From positions 62,001 to 126,000 of the forward strand of contig JAFGVK010000107.1 in NCBI GenBank assembly GCA_016938035.1: a DNA stretch of 64,000 nucleotides, read 5' to 3'. Positions 34,440-41,691 of this stretch are shown here, one piece after another (positions within the stretch are counted from its first letter, which is position 1; each line of letters starts with the position of its first letter). This DNA is from Deltaproteobacteria bacterium (lineage in GTDB: Bacteria > Myxococcota_A > UBA796 > GCA-2862545). The notes beneath the pieces are model-generated. The model did not search any database. It saw nothing but the letters and a program-made list of their open reading frames with translations, and was not told the DNA's origin. Made by a program: the position numbers and the translations under genes.

Positions 34440-35020
34440 CAGCCCCTCACCCCGTAGCGCCAGCCCTCCTCGCGGAGCATGGTGAGCACCCGAAACAGCG
34501 GGAGGCCCAGCACGTTGAACCAGTCTCCCTCCACCGCCTCGAACAGCCAGGCGCCGTGCCCCTCCGCCGCGTAGCCTCCAGCGCAGCCACTGCCCTCGCC
34601 GCTCTTGACGTAGGCGAGCAGCTCCTCGCGCGACAGCTCAGCGCGCACCTTCATCACGGTGCTCTCGACCCCGGTGCGGCGCACCCCCGGCGCGAGCAGG
34701 GCGAAGCCCGTCACCAGCCTGTGGGCCTTCCCCCGCATCGCCATCAGCCTGGCCAGGTGATCCGCGGGGTCCTGCGGCTTGCCGGACAGCTCGGCGCCGT
34801 CCCACACCACCTGGTCCGCGCCGAGCACCCAAGCGTCGGGGAAGCGCCGGTGGACCTCTGTGGCCTTGAGCAGCGCGAGCCGCACCGCCATCCGCTCCGG
34901 GCCCACCCCCTCCTCCAGCTCCTCCTGCACGCGCGCTACCTCCACCCTGACCGGGAGCCCCGCCCCCTCTAGGATCTGTCTGCGAGACACGCTCGCGGAC
35001 GCAAGAATCAGCTCCGGCAT
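34439..35020 (-). CDS. maf: Maf-family nucleotide pyrophosphatase
   Basis: The start is the ATG with GGAG five bases upstream, 193 residues. ELILASASVSRRQIL is the Maf N-terminal motif, VLGADQVV near residue 70 the central metal-binding part, and GKPQDPADHLARLMAMRGKAHRLVTG near 78-103 and GSGCAGGYAAEGHGAWL near 147 the rest of the active site. Maf proteins hydrolyse dTTP, UTP or modified nucleotides. It is coupled to the uracil-DNA glycosylase gene, giving a nucleotide and DNA hygiene pair. Confidence 0.93.
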   Translation of the reverse strand: MPELILASASVSRRQILEGAGLPVRVEVARVQEELEEGVGPERMAVRLALLKATEVHRRFPDAWVLGADQVVWDGAELSGKPQDPADHLARLMAMRGKAHRLVTGFALLAPGVRRTGVESTVMKVRAELSREELLAYVKSGEGSGCAGGYAAEGHGAWLFEAVEGDWFNVLGLPLFRVLTMLREEGWRYGVRG

Positions 35021-35041
35021 CGCAGCTCCACCGCGCCCCGT

Positions 35042-35070
35042 TTGGTGGCAGGCGCGCACTTGGATATACT
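35042..35070 (+). promoter_or_regulatory. probable sigma70-type promoter of the chaperone cluster
   Basis: TTGGTG (35042-35047), 17 bases, then TATACT (35065-35070, five of six consensus bases). It lies 67 bases before the Hsp70-VWA start and in the gap shared with the divergent maf gene. The -35 box is only half-matched. Confidence 0.55.
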
Positions 35071-35137
35071 CACCCGGACTGCGGGCAGATGCACCCATCT
35101 TCCCTCACCGCTCGCCACCCCTCAGGAGACCTCGCAC

Positions 35138-37138
35138 ATGAGCACAGGTGCGGTAGGAATCGACCTCGGGACCACCTTCTCTGCGATCGCACACGTCAAC
35201 CACCACGGCGTCCCCGAGATCCTCCCCAACGCTGAGGGCGATCGGATCACCCCCTCCGTCATCCTCTTTGAGGACGACGAGGTGATCATCGGGAACTACG
35301 CCAAGCAGGCAGCGGTAGTCTACCCCGAGCAGGTGGTGGAATTCGTGAAGCGCCACATGGGCTCCACCGACTTCCGCTTCACCTACAGAGGCAAGAACTA
35401 TTCTCCAGAGGAGCTCTCGAGCTTCATCCTGGCCAAGCTGAAGCACGACGCAGAGCTTCGGCTTGGGCACAGGGTTGAGCAGGCGGTCATCACCGTGCCG
35501 GCCTACTTCAACGACGTGCAGCGGCGCGCCACCCTGCGCGCGGGAGAGATGGCGGGGCTCCAGGTGCTCAAGCTCATCAACGAGCCCACCGCCGCCGCCT
35601 TCGCCTACGGCCTCAGCAACATGGACAAGCAGGTCCGGACGATGGTCTTCGACCTGGGCGGCGGCACCTTCGACGTCACGGTGGTGGACATCGCCAACCA
35701 GCGGGTGGACGTGCGCGCCACAGACGGCGACCACCTGCTCGGCGGGAAGGACTGGGACGACATGCTCATCCAGCACGTCGCCGGCGCCTTCAAGGCCAAG
35801 CACGGGATCGACCCGCTGTCCGATCTGGCGTCCTACCACGACCTGCGCCAGAAGTGCGTGTCGGGGAAGATCAGCCTGACGCGGCGCCCCAAGGTCAACA
35901 TCTTCCACGACTTCGAGAGCAAGGTGCTCAGAGCGGCGGTGACCCGTCAGGACTTTGAGCAGCTCACCGCACACCTGCTCGGCCGCTGCGAGAAGCTCAC
36001 CAGGGCCGTGCTCCGGGAGGCGCAGCTCCAGCCCAGCGACATCGACGTGGTGCTGCTGGCCGGCGGCTCCACCCGGATGCCGATGGTGCGCACGATGCTC
36101 ACCGAGATCTTCGGCAAGGAGCCCAGCACCGAGATCAACCCCGACGAGGCCATCGCGCTGGGAGCGGCGCTCACCGCGGCGGTGGAGTCCTCCCGCCTCG
36201 CCGGCGAGGAGTCTCCGATCGACATGCGCACCTCGGATGTGACCTCCCACTCGCTGGGGATGGTCGTCTACCGAGACACCGCGCTTTACAACTCCAAGAT
36301 CATCAAGCGCAACACCCGCATCCCCGCGGATCAGACCCGCGACGACTACGCCACCACCCACGATGGCCAGACCACCATGGACCTGTGGCTGGTGCAGGGC
36401 GAGGAGCAGGACCCCCTCAAGGCCTCGGTCCTCGGGCACTTCGAATTCTACGGCATCCCCGCGCGTCCCGCCGGTCAGAGCACCCTCTCGGTGACCTACC
36501 GCTACAACGCCAACGGCATCGTCGAGGTGGAGGCGATGGACCTCGCTAGCGGCCAGGTGCTCCCCCACCGCCTCGCGGGAGGGCAGACCTCGCTAGAGGA
36601 CCTCGCCCACAACCGGGCGCCGATGCAGGTGGCGCTGATCATGGACTGCTCGGGCTCCATGTACGGCCAGAACATCGCCGAGGCGAAGAAGGCTGCCCAC
36701 TCCTTCGCGGCGCGCACCCTCGCGACGCCCAACCGCCAGCTCGCGGTGATCGCGTTCCCCGGCGGGGTGAAGGCTCCCCCTACCTCAGACCTCACCAAGG
36801 TCCAGCGCGCCATCGACGAGCTGACCCCCATCGGCTCCACCCCGATGAGCGACGGGCTCTACGACGCCCGCAACCTGATCCGCCCCAAGGCCGGCGTTCA
36901 GCGTGTGTTCCTCATCCTCACCGACGGTCATCCAGACGATCCAGATGGCACAACCTCCGAGATCCACCGCCTGCGCACCTCCGGGGCGCGGGTGATCACG
37001 GTGGGGGTCGGCAGCCTGGTTCAACAGGACTTCCTCCGCTCCCTCGCCTCTAGGCCGGCAGACTACCACTTCTGTGGTGAGTCCCTCGAGCTTGAGGGTA
37101 CGTTCATCAACCTCGCCACTCAGCTCGCGGGCGAGTAG
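35138..37138 (+). CDS. Hsp70-VWA fusion protein
   Basis: The start is the ATG with GGAG nine bases upstream, giving 666 residues. An Hsp70 ATPase domain occupies 1-365, with phosphate loops VGIDLGTTFSAIAHV and VFDLGGGTFDVTVVDI and the adenosine motif VLLAGGSTRMPMV, so ATP binding looks intact. A short substrate-binding beta domain follows (about 370-485), with no helical lid. Residues 490-666 are a von Willebrand A domain with a complete MIDAS: MDCSGSM near 502, the Thr of STPMSDGLYDA, and LTDGHPD near 593. VWA domains bind protein partners through a metal. It heads a cluster with GrpE-like, second Hsp70 and J-like genes. Confidence 0.92.
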   Translation: MSTGAVGIDLGTTFSAIAHVNHHGVPEILPNAEGDRITPSVILFEDDEVIIGNYAKQAAVVYPEQVVEFVKRHMGSTDFRFTYRGKNYSPEELSSFILAKLKHDAELRLGHRVEQAVITVPAYFNDVQRRATLRAGEMAGLQVLKLINEPTAAAFAYGLSNMDKQVRTMVFDLGGGTFDVTVVDIANQRVDVRATDGDHLLGGKDWDDMLIQHVAGAFKAKHGIDPLSDLASYHDLRQKCVSGKISLTRRPKVNIFHDFESKVLRAAVTRQDFEQLTAHLLGRCEKLTRAVLREAQLQPSDIDVVLLAGGSTRMPMVRTMLTEIFGKEPSTEINPDEAIALGAALTAAVESSRLAGEESPIDMRTSDVTSHSLGMVVYRDTALYNSKIIKRNTRIPADQTRDDYATTHDGQTTMDLWLVQGEEQDPLKASVLGHFEFYGIPARPAGQSTLSVTYRYNANGIVEVEAMDLASGQVLPHRLAGGQTSLEDLAHNRAPMQVALIMDCSGSMYGQNIAEAKKAAHSFAARTLATPNRQLAVIAFPGGVKAPPTSDLTKVQRAIDELTPIGSTPMSDGLYDARNLIRPKAGVQRVFLILTDGHPDDPDGTTSEIHRLRTSGARVITVGVGSLVQQDFLRSLASRPADYHFCGESLELEGTFINLATQLAGE

Positions 37139-37150
37139 CAGGGAGACCCA

Positions 37151-37645
37151 GTGTCCAACACACCCGACAACAGCCAGCTCGCCGCGCAGCTCGAACAGAT
37201 CCAGCAGCTCATCCAGGAGCGCGGTGCGAACGACGCGATCCGCGAGAAGGCCTTCGACCAGCTCTACGAAGAGCTGAAGCAGTACAAGGAGGATTTCCTC
37301 TTCCAGGCCGAGAAGCCGCTGCTGCTGGACCTCCTCCTGTTCTACGACAGCCTCAACTGGTTCCACGAGAGCTTGGTGAAGCAGGAGATGTCGCCCGACG
37401 TCATCGCCGACTCCTTTCAGTACCTGATCGACGAGTTCATCGAGGTGCTCTACCGCCGCGACGTGCTCCCCATCGAGGAGAGCGGCGCCTTCGATCGCAA
37501 GGTCCACAAGGCGGTCAAGGTGGTCAACACCGACAACCCCGAGCAGGACTACCAGATCGCGCAGGTGCTCAAGCGGGGCTTTCAGCGGGCCTCCAAGCTG
37601 CTCCGACCCGAAGAGGTCGTCATCGCCAGGCACGGCCAGAAGTAG
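37151..37645 (+). CDS. GrpE-like nucleotide exchange factor
   Basis: This 164-residue protein has the GrpE layout. A charged coiled-coil helix (residues 8-60) precedes a helical part, DLLLFYDSLNWFHESL. The C-terminal beta domain carries GAFDRKVHKAVKVVNTDNPEQDYQIAQVLKRGF and LLRPEEVVI, matching the GrpE end (FDP..H.AV...GY..RVLRPA.V.V). A GTG start has GGAG five bases upstream, 12 bases after the Hsp70-VWA stop. It is placed between two Hsp70 genes, so it probably serves one or both of them rather than the housekeeping DnaK. Confidence 0.85.
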   Translation: MSNTPDNSQLAAQLEQIQQLIQERGANDAIREKAFDQLYEELKQYKEDFLFQAEKPLLLDLLLFYDSLNWFHESLVKQEMSPDVIADSFQYLIDEFIEVLYRRDVLPIEESGAFDRKVHKAVKVVNTDNPEQDYQIAQVLKRGFQRASKLLRPEEVVIARHGQK

Positions 37646-37660
37646 GCAGGAGGTCGCCGC

Positions 37661-39316
37661 ATGGCGAACGACACGGACATGGTGCTCGGGATCGACCTGG
37701 GCACGACCTTCTCGGCGATGGCCTATGTCAATCGCTATGGAAAGCCAGAGATCATCCCCAACGCGGACGGGCAGCGCACCACCCCGTCGGTGGTCCACTT
37801 CTATGACGAGGACGCCTGTGTGGTCGGCGATGAGGCCGTCAAGATGGTGGTCATCGACCCAGCCAACGTGATCCGCTTCATCAAGCGCCACATGGGCGAG
37901 GAGGACTTCACCCTCGAGTTCTTCGGGCAGAACTACACCCCACAGGAGGTCTCGGCGCTGATCCTCACCAAGCTCAAGCAGGACGCGGAGGAGCTGGTCG
38001 GCTACGAGATCCACGACGCGGTGATCACCGTCCCCGCGTACTTCAACAGCGCGCAGCGGGGGGCCACCGCGGAGGCGGGCAAAATCGCGGGACTCAACGT
38101 CCTGTCGATCATCAACGAGCCCACCGCGGCGGCCATCGCGCACGGCCTCGACCGGGTAGGCGAGGACCGCAAGCTCCTGGTCCTCGACCTGGGCGGCGGC
38201 ACCTTCGACGTGACCGCGATGGAGATCCGCGGCAGCAAGCTGGTCACCGTGGCCTCGGACGGCAACGCCGAGCTGGGGGGGAAGGACTGGGACGACCGGC
38301 TGGTGAACTACGTCGCCGACGAGTTCTTCGAGAAGTTCTCGCTCGATCCACGCGACGAGGCGGCGCCCTATCAGGAGCTCTACGAGCGCTGTCTGCACGC
38401 CAAGATCAGCCTCTCCAGCAAGGACCGCGCGGTCATCCCGGTGAACTACAAGGGCCACCGCACGGTGGTGAAGGTCACCAGGGAGCTGTTCGAGGAGCTC
38501 ACCGAGGATCTGGTCCAGCAGTGCGAGGACACCGCGGCGCTGGTGATCGAGAAGGCGGGCTTCTCCTGGGAGGAGATCGACGATCTGTTGCTGGTGGGTG
38601 GCTCCACCAGGATGCCGATGATCCAGCGGGCCCTCACCAACCTCACCGGCAAGCAGCCCGTAGAGAGCATCAACCCGGACGAGGCGGTGGCGCTGGGCGC
38701 GGCGCTCGCGGGCGTATTCCGCCATCGCCCGGACCACCCCTCGCTCAAGCCGCCCGAGCCGCCCAAGCCCCGAAAGCGGGTCGAGTCGCTGCCCCCAGAG
38801 CCTTCTCCCTCGACCCCGCGGGGCGCGGTGATCGGCATGGCCTACGGCGGACACGTCGCCGAGGCGGCGGTGGAGCGCAGCAGGCTGCAAGCGGTGGAGA
38901 TTCAGGACGCAACCACCCACCCGCTCGGCATCATCGTGCTGGATCGGGAGCGGCAAGAGCGCGTCGTCGAGCTGATCCCCGAGGGCACCCCCGTGCCCCA
39001 CCAGGTCAAGGGGCGCTTCGCCTACGCCTATCAGAACATGACCGCGGTGCGTGTCGAGGTGACCGAGGGCTCTGGCGCCTACCGCGACGAGGTCACCGTC
39101 ATCGGGAAGGTAGAGCTCAACGGCCTGCCCCCCCGACCGCGCGGCACCCCGATCGAGGTGGTGTACGCCTACGGCGTCGATCAGATCCTCGAGGTGGCGG
39201 TCATCGACGTCGAGACAGGCGCCACCCGCAAGGTCTCCCTCCGCTTCAAGGGCGGCATGAACCACAACGATCTGTCTGACGCCAGCGACCGCAGAGGCAG
39301 GATGCACGTGGAGTAG
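37661..39316 (+). CDS. Hsp70-family chaperone, short form
   Basis: This 551-residue protein has an intact Hsp70 ATPase domain: LGIDLGTTFSAMAYV, VLDLGGGTFDVTAMEI and LLVGGSTRMPMI. A Pro/Lys-rich insert at about 358-390 follows. A short beta domain (about 400-525) with no helical lid and no EEVD-like tail completes it. It is about 90 residues shorter than DnaK. AGGAGG lies seven bases upstream of the ATG. The grpE-like gene just before it recalls the Myxococcus grpS-sglK pair, where SglK is a DnaK homologue needed for social motility; whether this is an orthologue is not known. It is not the housekeeping dnaK by context. Confidence 0.92.
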   Translation: MANDTDMVLGIDLGTTFSAMAYVNRYGKPEIIPNADGQRTTPSVVHFYDEDACVVGDEAVKMVVIDPANVIRFIKRHMGEEDFTLEFFGQNYTPQEVSALILTKLKQDAEELVGYEIHDAVITVPAYFNSAQRGATAEAGKIAGLNVLSIINEPTAAAIAHGLDRVGEDRKLLVLDLGGGTFDVTAMEIRGSKLVTVASDGNAELGGKDWDDRLVNYVADEFFEKFSLDPRDEAAPYQELYERCLHAKISLSSKDRAVIPVNYKGHRTVVKVTRELFEELTEDLVQQCEDTAALVIEKAGFSWEEIDDLLLVGGSTRMPMIQRALTNLTGKQPVESINPDEAVALGAALAGVFRHRPDHPSLKPPEPPKPRKRVESLPPEPSPSTPRGAVIGMAYGGHVAEAAVERSRLQAVEIQDATTHPLGIIVLDRERQERVVELIPEGTPVPHQVKGRFAYAYQNMTAVRVEVTEGSGAYRDEVTVIGKVELNGLPPRPRGTPIEVVYAYGVDQILEVAVIDVETGATRKVSLRFKGGMNHNDLSDASDRRGRMHVE

Positions 39317-39356
39317 CGCCGGCGCACACCGCGCCGCGCCCGTCCCAACGCGCCCC

Positions 39357-39384
39357 TTGACCCTTGGCACAGGGGGGCGATAAG
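39357..39384 (+). promoter_or_regulatory. probable internal promoter before the J-like gene
   Basis: TTGACC (39357-39362, five of six) and GATAAG (39379-39384, four of six) are separated by 16 bases. They lie 28 bases before the start of the J-like gene and after the second Hsp70. This would allow the last two genes of the cluster to be expressed separately. Confidence 0.5.
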
Positions 39385-39411
39385 GTACAGCGCCCGATAC
39401 TGTGGAGATCG

Positions 39412-40605
39412 ATGGACCCCCGCACGCTGACCCTCGCAGCTGAGTTCTGCAGGCTGGTACAGGTCTCGGACCTGCTCACCTACCTGAACCTCGGCGACGA
39501 CGCCTCTCCTGACGAGGTGCGCGGTAGACTTGCGCAGCGGCGCAAGCAAATGCAGGGGATGCAGTCCAATCCCAAGTACAAACAAGAGGCGCTGTTTCTG
39601 ATCAAGAACTTCGCCAAGCTCGATCTGATCGCGACGAGCCCGAACGAGCACCTGGAGGACATGCGCCGCCGCTCCGAGTCCACCCACATGCCGGTGCTGG
39701 AGATGACCATCCTCTCCGCCCTGTCCGGGGGCTCGCTCTCGGAGGAGCAGGAGGACTTCCTGCTCCGCAACGCCCTGGAGCTGGGGGTCTCCGAGTCCAC
39801 CTTCCGCGAGGTGCTCGGCCGCCTGGCGCGGGCGCACGGCGTGAACCTGCCGGGCGACGCGGTCGCGGCCGAGGACGCCGACCACTTCAAGGTGCTCGGT
39901 CTCCCGAAGACCGCGCACCGCGCTCAGATCAGGGCCGCGTACGAGGCCAGGAGCAGGGCGCTCCAGCAGCTCAGCGACCGCAAGAAGGTGCTCTCCGCCC
40001 AGGCTCGCATCGACCGGGCCTTCGCCCAGCTGATGGCCACAGAGACCCTCGCAGAGGAGGACACCTCCGATCGTCCCACGGGTCCCCCAGCGCGCAACAG
40101 GGTCCGCACCGAGCCCATCGACCAGGCCATCTTCAACGCCGCGACCATGCCCCCCGCCTCCCAGCGGGTCGCCGGGCCGCGGGCCATTGAGCAGCTCTCG
40201 CGTGGCGACCTGGGGGTCAGCACCCCTACCCTGGTGGTCTCCGGTCCGAGTGACTACTCGGTGCGACTCCGCAACCGGGTGGTCAGCATCCCCGTCGAGG
40301 TGAGCCTCGCCGGGAACCGCGACGTGGACGCGGCGTGGGTCCACAGCGCGGTGGAGTGGATCGAGGTCAGGCCGCGGCAGCTCAACCTGGACTCGTCCAT
40401 GCAGGTGGTGCACCTCCGCGTGCTCCCCCAGCTGCTGCCCGCGGAGCTGAACCGGGGTGAGGTCAGCTTCCACACCAACGCGGGGCGTGCCGCGAGCGTC
40501 GTGGTCGTCGCGCGCAGGTCCAGCTACCTGATCCCGGCGCTGGTGGGCGGCGTGACCTCGCTGATCATCGCCCTGATGGCGCTGGGTTGGTTTCTTCGAA
40601 CCTAG
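39412..40605 (+). CDS. tail-anchored protein with two J-like modules lacking HPD
   Basis: The start is an ATG with GGAG four bases upstream, 397 residues. Residues 17-66 (DLLTYLNLGDDASPDEVRGR) and about 160-210 (HFKVLGLPKTAHRAQIRAAY) have the helix order of J-domains. Neither has the HPD tripeptide that stimulates Hsp70 ATPase; the second has SDRKK in the expected loop. A beta-rich domain lies at about 265-365 and a single hydrophobic segment at 371-395 ends the protein, like a tail anchor. Its position beside two Hsp70 genes supports a co-chaperone or recruitment role at the membrane. Confidence 0.75.
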   Translation: MDPRTLTLAAEFCRLVQVSDLLTYLNLGDDASPDEVRGRLAQRRKQMQGMQSNPKYKQEALFLIKNFAKLDLIATSPNEHLEDMRRRSESTHMPVLEMTILSALSGGSLSEEQEDFLLRNALELGVSESTFREVLGRLARAHGVNLPGDAVAAEDADHFKVLGLPKTAHRAQIRAAYEARSRALQQLSDRKKVLSAQARIDRAFAQLMATETLAEEDTSDRPTGPPARNRVRTEPIDQAIFNAATMPPASQRVAGPRAIEQLSRGDLGVSTPTLVVSGPSDYSVRLRNRVVSIPVEVSLAGNRDVDAAWVHSAVEWIEVRPRQLNLDSSMQVVHLRVLPQLLPAELNRGEVSFHTNAGRAASVVVVARRSSYLIPALVGGVTSLIIALMALGWFLRT

Positions 40606-40631
40606 GTCCCCGTCTTTCTCCCGAGGTGTTC

Positions 40632-41444
40632 GTGAACCCTGTCGACGTGGAGCTGCTGCTGGACCAGGCCGAGGATGCCCTCCAGAGCGAGAACTTTGAG
40701 CTCACCTTGGAGCTCTGTCAGAGGGTGATGGAGGCGGAGCCCGGCTACCCTGGCGCCCTGTTCCTGGTCGCCGAGACCTGGAGGGCGCTGGGGCAGATGG
40801 ACACCGCTGAGGCTCACTACCGCGCGGTGCTGGCGCAGCTCGCGGGGCACTCAGCCTCGTGGAGCGCGCTGGGCACGGTCTATTTTGACACCCTCCGGCT
40901 GGACGAGGCAGCGAATTGCGCGCTGCGGGCCATCCGGGAGGACCCCGACAACTCCGAGGGCTACTACCTGCGGGCCCTGCTCCGCGAGCGGAGGGGTGAC
41001 TACGCGGGCTCTGACCGGGACTACCTGCAGGCCTCCATCCTGGAGCCGGACCTGTTTCCCCTCCCGGTTCGCCTCGACGACGCGGCGGTAGAGGCGGTGG
41101 TGGAGAGCGCCCTGAGGGCCCTCGACCCGTCCATCCAGGACGAGCTGTCGATGGTCACCATCCTCCTCGACGAGCTCCCCGATCGGGACATCTGCGATCA
41201 GTTCCAGCCCTCCTCGCCCTCGGAGATCCTCGGGGTGTTCACGGGGATGCCGGTCTCCGAGCGCTCGGTGGAGAACCCCTGGAGCCAACTCCCCGCCGGC
41301 ATCGTCATCTTTCGCCGGAACCTGGAGCGCTTCGCCTGGGATCGAGACGCGCTGATCGAGCAGCTCCGGATCACCCTGTTCCACGAGATCGGCCACCACC
41401 TGGGGCTCAGCGAAGAAGATCTTGAAGATCGCGGGCTCGATTAG
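40632..41444 (+). CDS. TPR repeats fused to zincin-like metallopeptidase domain
   Basis: The start is the GTG with GAGG five bases upstream, 270 residues. Residues 5-140 are four TPR-like units (YPGALFLVAETWRALGQMDTAEAHY and following). The C-terminal 110 residues match the zincin_1-type metallopeptidase family: PAGIVIFRRNLERF, then HEIGHHLG at about 250-257 as HExxHxxG, and a final acidic LSEEDLEDRGL. Family members are usually stand-alone and about 120 residues. The TPR part could bind C-terminal tails of the neighbouring Hsp70s. No signal peptide is present, so it is cytosolic. Confidence 0.86.
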   Translation: MNPVDVELLLDQAEDALQSENFELTLELCQRVMEAEPGYPGALFLVAETWRALGQMDTAEAHYRAVLAQLAGHSASWSALGTVYFDTLRLDEAANCALRAIREDPDNSEGYYLRALLRERRGDYAGSDRDYLQASILEPDLFPLPVRLDDAAVEAVVESALRALDPSIQDELSMVTILLDELPDRDICDQFQPSSPSEILGVFTGMPVSERSVENPWSQLPAGIVIFRRNLERFAWDRDALIEQLRITLFHEIGHHLGLSEEDLEDRGLD

Positions 41445-41446
41445 CC

Positions 41447-41474
41447 TTGCCACTCCGGGGGAACCGGTTACATA
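41447..41474 (+). promoter_or_regulatory. probable promoter of tRNA-Ala
   Basis: TTGCCA (41447-41452, five of six) and TACATA (41469-41474) are 16 bases apart. They lie 11 bases before the tRNA 5' end and just after the zincin stop. Confidence 0.5.
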
Positions 41475-41485
41475 GAGGGTGCGAC

Positions 41486-41561
41486 GGGGAATTAGCTCAG
41501 TTGGGAGAGCGCGGCGTTCGCAATGCTGAGGTCAGGGGTTCAAGTCCCCTATTCTCCACCA
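41486..41561 (+). tRNA. tRNA-Ala (anticodon CGC)
   Basis: A full cloverleaf can be drawn: acceptor GGGGAAT with ATTCTCC, D-arm GCTC/GAGC, anticodon stem CGGCG/TGCTG with loop TTCGCAA, T-arm AGGGG/CCCCT with TTCAAGT, then A and an encoded CCA. The third acceptor pair is G-U, the identity mark of alanine tRNA. The anticodon CGC reads GCG. Two G-T pairs occur in the anticodon stem. Confidence 0.97.
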
Positions 41562-41564
41562 TCT

Positions 41565-41600
41565 AGACCGCTTCAGGAAACTGAAGCGGTCTTTTTGTTT
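41565..41600 (+). terminator. rho-independent terminator after tRNA-Ala
   Basis: AGACCGCTTCAG (41565-41576) and its exact reverse complement (41581-41592) enclose a GAAA tetraloop and are followed by TTTTGTTT. This is a textbook 12-pair intrinsic terminator four bases after the tRNA. Confidence 0.95.
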
Positions 41601-41654
41601 GCCCGGCGCCTGGTCTCGGGAGCTCGCGCGGCGCGGCGGGACCAACCCCGAGCA

Positions 41655-41682
41655 GAGAAAAGCCCCGACGCGGGTCGGGGCT
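41655..41682 (-). terminator. rho-independent terminator of the RecG-like/greA side
   Basis: AGCCCCGAC (41661-41669) pairs with GTCGGGGCT (41674-41682) around a four-base loop. On the minus strand TTTTCTCT follows. It lies ten bases past the stop of the RecG-like gene. Confidence 0.9.
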
Positions 41683-41691
41683 GGAGGCTCT

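Noticed and set aside
36785-39370. 861-codon minus-strand frame across the chaperone genes
   Set aside because: It is antisense to the Hsp70 and GrpE genes, which have clear motifs and ribosome sites. Its translation is a low-information shadow typical of GC-rich DNA.
39362-39384. Possible sigma54 promoter (TTGGCAC) before the J-like gene
   Set aside because: The matching TTGC element at the required spacing is missing; a sigma70-type pair fits better.
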